DNA of 64,000 bases, taken from contig JBHGNT010000020.1 of the NCBI GenBank assembly GCA_043228905.1, positions 10,230,001 to 10,294,000 of the forward strand. Direction: 5' to 3'. The stretch comes from Azolla caroliniana (lineage: Eukaryota > Polypodiophyta). The position numbers and the translations under genes were made by a program. Of this stretch, positions 12,162-21,013 are shown one piece after another. Each line of letters opens with the position of its first letter. Within the stretch, counting starts at the first letter, position 1. Below the pieces are notes generated by a model. That model saw nothing but the letters and a program-made list of their open reading frames with translations, made no database searches and was not told where the DNA came from.

Positions 12162-12874
12162 GTAGAGTATACAGTCATACGGTACCCATCACTCTACATC
12201 AATCTCATTTGTACCTTAGCATTTTATAATGAAAGATTGCCAGTTCTCCATTTTCATACTTTTTTAAGTTTTAACATGAGAAATCAGTAGAGGATGCAGT
12301 CATACCCATCATTCTACATCCATCTCATTTGTACCTTTGCATTTCATAATGAAAGATTGCCAGTTCTTCATTTTATGTTTTAACACGAGAAATCACCTAT
12401 TAAAAGATAGTGGCATTACAGAAGTAACCACTGGATTAAATTAAACATGGAATGTTACCACTGTAATCAGTTTTCTGATGAAATGCAAGCAAGTATCAAG
12501 GTTGTTTTGCCATTTTTTTGGAATAATCAGGTAAGTAATCATGATATCAAAATAAAATGATGAAAGACTCTATGAACACCACAACTCAAACCCATTGCCT
12601 GTGAGGAGCAATACACACCCTTACTACTTTTAATGAGAAAAGCATTGACCAGAAGACACACTTCAGGCCATTGCGACACAATAATGATCTTCACATTTAT
12701 AATCCTGCTGATTGACCAGAAGACACATTGCAGTATAGCTCAACATTACTACTTCTAATGAGGAAGGCATTGACCAGAAGACACACCTCAGGCCATTGCA
12801 ACACAATAACTATATCTTCTTCATATTTATAAACCTGCTGATTCCATTAAAATTGGAGTATAGCTCCACATTGC
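12162..12874. repeat. Two separate tandem duplications, each with a 125-bp period
   Basis: Copies starting at 12162 and 12287 share gtagag..cagtcatac, ctacatc..ctcatttgtacc and aatgaaagattgccagttct. Copies starting near 12620 and 12745 share taatgag..gcattgaccagaag, caggccattgc and cctgctgatt. Both pairs have a 125-bp offset and differ by point changes. They lie downstream of the eL32 stop codon (13343). Confidence 0.85.
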
Positions 12875-13342
12875 AATTCTTAGGGAGGTCGGAACTCAAA
12901 CAGTTAAATCCCAGGAAAAATCTCATATTAGAAATACAAAATATGAGATCACAAATACCATTAATAAAACATCTGCATTTAACCATCAAGCTAAATGGAA
13001 AGAGAACTTCAAAACCATGATGACGACAATAACACTAAGTAGCAACAATAGTTCCACAAAAATCCAACTCAACATGACATAAAGTTTTTATTGATCCCTC
13101 CGTCAAAAAGCTGATTTCAATTTCACTTGTTAAAATTATAAAACATGAACTGAAAAAACATGAATTCAACTGAATCAACACAACAACATTGAAAGATATT
13201 AAAATTGCAACAATTGTGAACAAAAATGGCAAACCAAGATTTCGCATAGAATTGTCAATAGGCTAACTCAACATAGGAAGTCGTCTAACAAAGATGAGAT
13301 GGAGTTTTCATCATCATACACAATCTGCTATGACCATTCATT

Positions 13343-15333
13343 TTACTCGTTTTCTTCACTGCGCAACCTCGCAGATGCATTTGTAACTGCAATATTGAGC
13401 TGAGCAGCACGTTCAACGATGGATTTTCTCTTTAGAGTTGAAACATTGTGAGCAATCTCAGCACAGAATTTCCTGTTCAGAATAGAATGTTAAAATTAAT
13501 GAATAATAATAGTAATGAACAAGTTTAGAGTTTCCTTTTCTCAAAACAGTAGTTCTGGAGACATGGTAACAGTTTTCAGGTTTTCCTTATGAAAGCCAAA
13601 GTTTCAATCAAACCAATGAAAAATGAGAACAGTTCAAAATAAGAAGCGTAATTGGTTATAAAACACACAATTTGTAAATTTCCTTCCAGAAGACTGATTT
13701 CAAATCAACAATAGTAGGTTCTGATAAATCTACTTAATCAGTCAGAAACAAGAAAAATTCAAAGTAAGAAATCTAAACCAGTGACAAACAGATCAACATA
13801 TCAGGAATCCCTTCAATAAAAGATGATCATTGAAAATAGCAAATTAATATGGACACTAAAGAATTGTTCAAAATAAACTGCACCTACATCAGCTAATATT
13901 GGAATAATATATAATAATCAAGATTGAGAAAAGTATTAGTTCATATGAAAAAATTTGACCTATTGTTCATTAAGATTTGACGTTCATTAAATATGCCAAT
14001 CAAAGCACAGACAAATAGCTTGACTCTTGACCAGGAAAAAGGAACAATAGCCTCAAACTAATTCATCAGAGAAATAAAAATGTATTACCACCACCGATAG
14101 CAAAAAGAATAAAGTACTTGACATAAATATTAAAAATGGGAGCTCAGAAGTTTATCTTCACCAGTTATCATCAGAAAGAATCAGAAGCAGAACTGGCATT
14201 TTAGACTGGTTAGAAATATCTCGTCATCGCTCCTCCCGATTATGAGTAACTTCTCAATGTACGGGATTTCACTAATTCTAGGGTTTTCCTTAACCAATGA
14301 TTTAGTGAGTTCACAATCGTCATTGCATTCATGTGCAGATATTCAAAAAGTTTTGAGGCAACATTGTGAAAACTAGAAATAGGCATATGACATAGAATTA
14401 TAACTTTCGTTTATCATTTATACCTGTTGTGCATCATGAGCAAATCAAGCTCAGCAGGATTGTGAACCAAAAACTTCTTAAAACCAGAGGGGAGGACATG
14501 TCTGGTCTTCTTGTTAGAGCCATATCCTATGTTCGGCATGAGCATGCATCCTTTGAACTTCCGGCGAACTCGAGAGTCAATACCTTTTGGTCTGCGCCAG
14601 CTAGGCTGATGTTCGTAATGATTATCATCAGAATAACAAAGGGAAAAAACGTTAGGAATAAGACATTCATAGCGGCAATCAGCTATTTCTTTAGTAGCAA
14701 GAATTAATGATTTCTAATCTAGGGCTTACCTTTGAAAAATTTTACCTTGGCCAATATTTTCGTTTGCCACAAATCCAAACACAATAAAACAATCTCCCAA
14801 TATTTATCTTAGTCAGTGCCTTCTATATTAGAAAATGCAAGAAAAAAGACGAAGAGATCTCTTTAACGATTAAAACGGAAAAGAACCCTACCCTAGCAGT
14901 AGCATGCAGACAGTTTATTTTCTGTAATTGCCTGCTATTACAAAATGCAGGAAGAAGATGATGATGGTGATGATATTGAAGAAGAGAGAACAGTCAAAGT
15001 AAAAAGCCACCAATTTAGACCAAAATTATGTTTGTATCTTCGACTTACAATATGTAAAAAGATTAATCAGTTTATCCATTATGAACAAGCCAAGGAACCA
15101 AATTCGCAGGTAAAAGTCTACGATTTGGAGGATTTTTTATGCATTTTCGTTCACACAGTCAAAGTCTCTAAGCTTTCATCTAGGCAGGAGCTCTCTCACT
15201 CTCGCTCGGTCGCTGGGGTTAAAAGGAGAAGAAATCGTTTTACCTTGACACAGATCTTACGGTCGCTCTGTGCGCGGATGAACTTCTTCACGCGCTTCTT
15301 CACGATCTTGGGCTTGACAAGGGGAGCCACCAT
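13343..15333 (-). CDS. RPL32: 60S ribosomal protein eL32 (RPL32), complete, 3 exons
   Basis: Minus-strand exons are 15244-15333, 14424-14605 and 13343-13472, with GT/AG introns of 638 and 951 nt. They encode 133 residues, the usual length of plant eL32. Exon 1 starts [18 protein letters not shown] and includes [10 protein letters not shown]. Exon 2 has [32 protein letters not shown] and the conserved MMHNR. Exon 3 has [16 protein letters not shown] and ends RLRSEENE. The protein is a basic component of the large cytosolic ribosomal subunit, near the 5.8S/28S rRNA. The start is the only ATG in frame and lies in a good context (gccATGG on the coding strand). The proximal promoter carries a telo-box array, a motif typical of plant ribosomal protein genes. 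All key residues are intact and there are no frameshifts. Confidence 0.97.
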
Positions 15334-15500
15334 GGCTGCGAGCTGTAAGCTATGTCCACTGCACTCCCTTTTCTTTCTTCTGGCCCCTCCTCCTTCTCCT
15401 CCTCCTTCTCCTTCTCCTTCTCCTTCTCCTTCTCCTTCTGCGCGAAGATGAAGAGATGGAGAAGCCAACAGAGAGACACACAGAAGACGGGTGAGTATGT

Positions 15501-15877
15501 TTTAGGGTTTTTTTTTTTCTTCCTTCCTTCGTAGCCCTAAGGTTTTCTCTAATTCCAAAACTAACCCCCCCCCCGTCTTTCTACTCTTTAGGGTTTTTTT
15601 TTCTTCCTTCCTCCGTAGCCCTAAGGTTTTCTCTAATTCCAAAACTAAACCCCCCCCCCCCCAATCTTTCTACTCTTTAGGGTTTTTGGTTACATATTTC
15701 CTAGCCCTAAAAGGTTTTCTATAATTCCACAACTACCCCCCATCTTTCTCCCTTTAGGGTTTTTCGTTATTTCCTAGCCCTAAAGGTTTTCTATAGTTCC
15801 AAAACTACCTCCCATCTTTCTCCCTTTAGGGTTTTTCGTTATTTCCTAGCCCTAAAGTTTTTTTATAATTCCAAAAC

Positions 15878-15880
<3 letters not shown>
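15501..15880. promoter_or_regulatory. Five-unit telo-box minisatellite upstream of RPL32
   Basis: Tandem units begin at 15501, 15587, 15676, 15753 and 15825 (spacings 86, 89, 77 and 72). Each unit starts tttagggttttt and contains tagccctaa about 25-30 bp later, followed by ggttttct, taattccaaaact and a C-run. On the RPL32 coding strand these read AAACCCTAAA and TTAGGGCTA. The telo box (AAACCCTAA) is an established promoter element of plant ribosomal protein genes. The array ends 168 bp from the RPL32 ATG. That it drives RPL32 is inference. Confidence 0.75.

Positions 15881-15881
<1 letters not shown>

Positions 15882-15912
<31 letters not shown>
15882..15912. repeat. (CT)n microsatellite at LINE 3' end
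   Basis: The repeat directly abuts the 3' terminus of the minus-strand LINE fragment; in LINE sense it is a (GA)n tail. Confidence 0.9.
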
Positions 15913-15915
<3 letters not shown>

Positions 15916-16610
15916 AAAAGCACACAATTATATTAATTGTACATTTGTATGTAAAATGTACTTAGTTACAAGTTACAACACTCCTTAGTCTCCTCTACCT
16001 ATCTATCCTATGCTCATGTAGGGAGACTGACGTCCTGTAATGCCATTAGAAAACCTGGATATGCATTTGAGGAAACGGTCCCCACATGTTGTAATATCCA
16101 GAATTTCCACATAAGAATACCTTTCAACTTCTTCATATAGACTTTCACCCCATGTTTACTATCAAACATGAAAGCATTACGCATATTCCAATTGTGTTAT
16201 AGTCCCCAATAACATACAAATTGGAACAATATCTCCATCTTTGAACATACTGATAAAAAAAACCCATTGTTGAGGTCTCCAATAACAACGAGTTAAAACT
16301 TGCCAAATGCCCAATAAATACTTCCAAATGGTAGACACTATAGAACATTTAATGAGCCGATGTGTACTGTCCTCCAATGGAATGGTGCAACAAAAACAAG
16401 TGCCTGACCCTAGTCCTCGTCTCTTTAAGGTTGAACCTAATGGAAGCCCACCAATCATGACTCTCCATATGAATACCTTTGCACGAAATGGCAGATGGGA
16501 ATGCCAGCCACATTATAATATTTTCCACCACTTTGCATTCGACTTACATATATTCCATACCTTTTCTGCTTTAGGTGATAGCCAAGATAATGATGTCATT
16601 GCATGATAAT
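15912..16610 (-). pseudogene. LINE ORF2 C-terminal fragment (zf-RVT), truncated
   Basis: The minus-strand translation near 16458-16180 gives MIGGLPLGSTLKRRGLGSG, then FCC, DSTHRLIKCSIVSTIWKYLL and RPQQWVFF. This is the zinc-binding reverse-transcriptase tail of plant LINEs. It matches the element at 57.6-60.9 kb (DSTHRFIQCPIASQIWSYI, LTPRQWVFAQ), so both belong to one family. Only the 3' about 0.7 kb is left. The non-coding 3' end (taattgtgtgctttta in LINE sense) matches the other copy and runs into (GA)n. Stops follow the zinc finger. Confidence 0.85.
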
Positions 16611-16745
16611 ACATTCATAGTTCTAACCATACTTCCCATCCGTGCCATACTCATACGTCAATATCTGTATCATACTCATAAGTGAAAAGGCTCCAAGCAT
16701 GATTGAAATCCATACGCGATACATAGATATATACATATGGTGTAC

Positions 16746-16749
<4 letters not shown>

Positions 16750-16812
<63 letters not shown>

Positions 16813-16813
16813 A
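16750..16813. repeat. Compound (GT)n(GA)n microsatellite
   Basis: A pure gt run changes directly to ga at about 16780. It sits exactly between the minus-strand LINE 3' fragment and the plus-strand LINE ORF1 fragment. Confidence 0.95.
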
Positions 16814-18405
16814 ACGCGATGACGTTTCAAGAATAGTGTTGAAACATGTTTCTGATGTAACTTTGTCCTCAGAACTCCGTTTTTATGATTTTTGGCTCAT
16901 TGCGAAGCTTGTTCAGAGGGCTTTCCAAGGATTATTTGGACATTACGTTTCATTATCGTTACAAGAGGCTACAAGCAAAAGTGTCATCGTCTCAGGTTAG
17001 TTCTCTTAATCTCTATTAGGATGGTTGACACAACAACAGGAAGTGAGTTGATGATTGTTGATGGATGTGGTAGTGATGATGGTTATGAAAATTACAAGAG
17101 GCAAAAGTGTATTGATTCTACAAAACATGAGAAAACATCATATGTTGCTATTCTTGGTGAGAAAGATGCTAGAGATTGTGTGGAGGAGGATGTTGTCGAG
17201 GTGGTGATGGAAACCAACTCTATGTTAGCAACTTTTGATAGGTTCTATGATCGTGGTGTTATTTTGTATTTCACTAGCAAACTTCCTTTGGTATCATGGA
17301 TTAAGCAGTGGTTGAATTCATTCATAATGTCTAATTGTGTTGAGGATGTGTATGTGGGTCCAAGAGGTTTTTATGATGTAGTTTTTCGATCGTCAGAACA
17401 CCGTACAACTTTGATGGCAAAGGTACCAATCTTTTTTTATAGAAGATTAGTGCATGTGATGGAATGGGATCCAATGGTGGATTATAAAGATTTTAAAACA
17501 ACAATGTCCAATTTGGGTGACCGTTGATTGTAGTAACTCATTCTTTTGAGATTTACTACCAGGATTGATGTCCCAAATTGGTAAAGTTTTGGTTGCTCCT
17601 CATGTTAATTCGTTGAACAAATGTAGATTTTGCATGTTATGGATACAAGTTGTAAACTTTCAGGATGTTTGAGTATCGATACATCTTGATTTGGTCGATT
17701 TCGTTTTAAGCTTCAATGGGAAACTTTTGCAAGACATTGTTTTAAATGTGGTAAATTGGGGCATTTAATGGCTGAATGCCAATATCATGGTGAACTATCC
17801 CCAAAAAATAATGTCAAAGGGAAAAATAAGGAAGATGTTGAGAAGGATATTGTCTCAATGGTTGATATGGTCATGGATGAGGGAACATCTCATGGGTTAG
17901 AGCGAGATCCTAAAGATCATGGTCATGCTAGAGGTGTTGGGGAGGAGAATGGAGTATGTAATAATGATGGCCCAAATGTTGAAGATGGAGAGTGGCATCA
18001 AGTGAAGAATAAGATAAAAGGAAGGGTGTTGTCATACAAAGGGAAACAAAAAAAACTTATGGTACGACATTACCAAAAGATAATTTGAGATTGAAGGAGG
18101 GGTTTAAGAAAAATCCTTGGCAGAAACAAGTGCGAAATCAGAGATTGTCCAACAATTTACAATTTGATTCTTCGAGAAGGGTGGTACGACCTCAATTAAA
18201 TCACGAACTTCGTTCTCATAGAGCTAGACAACAAAACCCTAATATTGGTGGAGGGGATGTAGTACACACAAATCCTTATGCAGCTCTTGAACAAGTAGTT
18301 AGTACATTCATGAATACACTTGCTCATAAAGAGCAAGTTCTTACCAAAGGTGTTAAATGAAAGTGGTATCATGGAATGCGAAAGGGGGCATCTTCTCCTC
18401 ATAAG
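16814..18405 (+). pseudogene. LINE ORF1 (DUF4283 + CCHC) with first codons of ORF2, broken
   Basis: The likely ORF1 start is the ATG at 17021 (MVDTTTGSELMIVDGCG). A DUF4283-like gag domain follows (VSWIKQWLNSF, VEDVYVGPRGFYDVVF, VHVMEWDPMVDYKDF), with a frameshift near 17510 (PIWVTVDC continues in another frame) and at least two stops. A zinc knuckle CFKCGKLGHLMAEC (about 17735-17776) and a basic, low-complexity tail follow, with another frame change near 18085. ORF1 ends at 18360 and its TGA overlaps an ATG (18357) that opens MKVVSWNAKGGIF, the start of a LINE endonuclease. The reading stops at TAA by 18404 next to (CT)n, so nearly all of ORF2 is gone. ORF1 proteins chaperone LINE RNA. The copy is inactive. 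Confidence 0.8.
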
Positions 18406-18434
18406 ACTTTTTCTCTCTCTCTCTCTCTTTTCGT

Positions 18435-18600
18435 AAGTACCTTACCCTAGTGGTAAGTTGTTAACACTACAAGCACTGCATCATGGGTTTGAAACCCAAT
18501 CTCCTCACCTCTCTATTATATAGTGGTAAGTTGTTAACACTACAAGCATTGCATCGTGGGCTCGAAACCCAATCTCCTCACCTCTCTATTATATAGTTCA
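18435..18600 (+). repeat. Possible tRNA-derived SINE head, tandemly duplicated (about 73 bp)
   Basis: Two copies at about 18451 and 18525 of gtggtaagttgttaacacta, then gcatc, tgggtttgaaaccc or tgggctcgaaaccc, and cctctctattatatag. The gggttygaaaccc element resembles a pol III B box and tagtggtaagttg resembles an A box. The copies have no cloverleaf that I can fold, so a SINE rather than a tRNA gene. Confidence 0.45.
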
Positions 18601-18633
18601 TATTCTCTTAATTCACTAGATGCCACTGTGGAA

Positions 18634-18692
18634 TGTTGGGGTTGAACCCATGATCACCTGGTCTCCATTGGGCAACCTTACCAACTGAGCTC
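18634..18692 (-). repeat. tRNA-like SINE head, opposite orientation
   Basis: On the minus strand it begins gagctcagttggtaaggttg and ends gggttcaacccc. These are A-box and B-box-like elements about 35 bp apart. A (GA)n tract lies immediately upstream of its 5' end. It is not a complete tRNA. Confidence 0.45.
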
Positions 18693-18698
18693 ATAAGA

Positions 18699-18730
<32 letters not shown>

Positions 18731-19385
18731 CTCCCTTCTCCCTTCCCCCTCCCCTATACCTCTCACTACCTTTTTATACACTCTCTCTCTTCCCTCGTTT
18801 CCCTCGAACCTTCTCCCCACCACCTCTTACTAACTTCCTTTTTCTTTCCCTTCCTTTCCCTTCCTTTATTTTCACCTTCTCACCATCTTATGTTTACTTA
18901 CTTATAATTACATACCCTATCACTCATTCATTTCCCCTTATCACCCTATCCCACTCACTCATCTGTCTTATCACCCTATCAATCTTCCTATCACCAACTC
19001 ATTTTCCCCTTTATCACCACCTCCCCTATCATCAAGATCTTCCACCTTAAATCCTTATAGCCTTCCATCTATTTACACTCTTATTACACCCCACTCACTA
19101 TGATTATACTTTCCCTCTTTCTCCTCCCTTCCCCATTCTCAACATCCTATATAAACTACCTTTTGTATTTCCATGACCTTTTGCACTAATGAGCTCTAAG
19201 CGAGTGAAACTAGTTTGCTGCATAAGGTCTTTCCTTTCATTTTAATGAAAATTTCTTGAGTCTCTCTCTCTCTCTCTCACCTCTATGCTTAGAATCTCTT
19301 TTTTTTCTATTACATTATCTACCATATCACAAAGTCGCCCGCACTCCTTGCTACAACCGAACGGTTAATAACAAAAGAGGGAGGT

Positions 19386-19420
<35 letters not shown>

Positions 19421-19421
<1 letters not shown>

Positions 19422-19571
19422 GTCCAAACCGGTGTATAAGCCGTTTACCAAACCGGTTTAGGGATCGGTTTGGTTCAAGTTTGAGAACCCCTAAACCGGT
19501 TTAAGCTTAACCAGTTTGGCTTGGATCAGGCTAAACCGGCTAAGCCTAAACCAAACCGTTGTCGATTCCTA
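19421..19571. mobile_element. hAT-type MITE, left end missing
   Basis: Interior aaaccggttt motifs and the right end gttgtcgattccta match the MITE family at 63.4 kb. The expected left terminus is replaced by (GA)n, and no target-site duplication can be read. Confidence 0.6.
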
Positions 19572-19799
19572 CTAACTAGACTAAGTTGAGCTTGATCTCT
19601 CAACAATGAGTATAAACACGAAAGTGTTCAAAATGGTCAAAGTCAAATGTCGAGTTGTGATGTTATGCACAACTCAAACTCACTTTTCTCGATCGAGCCT
19701 CTGAACCTATATGGTGTCCAAATTAGTAGAAGGTGTGCAAAGAGTGACAGGGTTGATACATCTAGTGACGAGGCTTGTGTAAATCAACCTTACACTTTT

Positions 19800-20530
19800 A
19801 GAAGAATTCTCAAACAAGTTTAGTATCAAAAGATTTAACTTTTTGTGTTATGATTGCCAAATAACATTTGATACCAATAAGTCATGTTGTGGGAATCTCT
19901 GTCTTTCTAAATTTGGAAAGGCAAACTTAAGGGGAATGCGACAAAAATATCTATCGCTTAATGGTGAGGAACAAGATACTTTCCTTATCGCACATATGCA
20001 ACTTGTGAAGGACCACATTGGAGAGGCTTGTTCAACGCATGTTGAATATTTTCTTGGACTAAGAGTTGTCGAGTTGCTTTTAAAATTGCTCACAACATTG
20101 GTAACATGAGGCTCTAGAGAACTCGGCTACAATTAATAAAGGGATCGTGGATACCTTTTGACAAGAATGTGCCTCGATGTAAGGGTCACATTGGGCGCCA
20201 TGTTATTAGTTGGATGGAGATATACTTCTCAAGGCAATGTGATATTATGCCTACATTTTTCTGACAACTTCACTCGTCATGAGGTTTACCAAATGTATAA
20301 GGATGACATGTTGTTAGAACGTGTACCCTATATACAATATCGACATATCAATCGATTTTGGAGGTTACAATTTAACAATGTGGTTATACCTCGCAAGGCT
20401 CAGATGGGTGTTTGTTCAATATGTACAAGTCTAAAAAACATGGCAACAAGTGGGAGATCAAATGAAGAAATAAAGAATTACAAGAGTCTATTAAAAGAAC
20501 ATCGTGAATGTAAAAGTTACGTGCGGAAAG
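19800..20530 (+). pseudogene. Degenerate repeat-borne coding relic, interrupted by the copia LTR
   Basis: Pieces in different plus frames read as one decayed protein: CCGNLCLSKF, LRGMRQKYLSLNGEEQDTFL, FFLGLRVCR, RCKGHIGRHVISWMEIYF, HEVYQMYKDDMLLERVPYIQ, VVIPRKAQMGVCSICTSLKN and YKSLLKEHRECKSY. The pattern of spaced cysteines followed by a C-x-x-C segment resembles a repetitive, probably transposon-borne protein family I recall from seed-free plants and algae. I cannot name it, and the match is from memory. The frame is lost around 20525-20540, where the Ty1/copia LTR begins, so the relic predates that insertion. There are several frameshifts. Confidence 0.5.
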
Positions 20531-20609
20531 GTAGACACAACCGGCTCAGCCGGATAGCAACAGAAAACAGAATGAAGATTTAATGGAAGCTTGAAAATAC
20601 ACAGTACAT

Positions 20610-20657
<48 letters not shown>

Positions 20658-21013
20658 AGAGAGAGAGAGAGCAGAGAGTAGAACATAAACTCAATTTCAA
20701 AAACTCTATAGACTCTGTACATACAAATGTGTTTTAGAGCACTTTTATACAAGTCCTTAAAGGACTGACAGAAGTACTAACAAGTACTTCAATGCTTGTA
20801 TCGAGCGACTGATACTAACTCCTAAAAATATGCCTACGTACTAGGCTAGGGTCGTAGGCCTCTAACAGCCTACCGGTTACACCGATCCGGATTACGATCC
20901 GGCTCTTGGTTCTGGATGCCAATCCGAACATCAATCTGGTTTCTTGTTTCGGATACCGATCCATCTCTGGCTTACTCAACCGATCGGATCATGTTGAGCT
21001 TGTCCGCTCAACA
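20522..21013 (-). repeat. 3' LTR of the Ty1/copia element (approximate left border)
   Basis: In minus-strand sense the LTR starts tgttgagcggacaagctcaa directly after a polypurine tract (ttgagggggag, 21014-21025), the classic copia arrangement. It contains a TATA-like tataaaagtgc, a (CT)n leader (about 20612-20680) and a possible polyadenylation region. The far end is uncertain to within about 20 bp because the second LTR was not found. Confidence 0.7.

Larger units (their letters stand above)
18405..19425. repeat. Pyrimidine-rich low-complexity DNA with several (CT)n/(GA)n tracts
   Basis: CT tracts lie at about 18410-18428, 18700-18728 and 19260-19280, and a GA tract at about 19389-19420. 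The rest (18730-19200) is C/T-rich with repeated tatcaccctatc and cactcatt phrases. No coding signal is seen. Confidence 0.8.

Noticed and set aside
14945-15451. 168-codon plus-strand frame ending in Pro/Ser repeats
   Set aside because: It lies antisense to eL32 exon 1 and its introns and ends in a (CTTCTC)n repeat; no family features.
20491-20752. Ser/Leu-rich minus-strand frames
   Set aside because: Translations of the (CT)n leader in the copia LTR.
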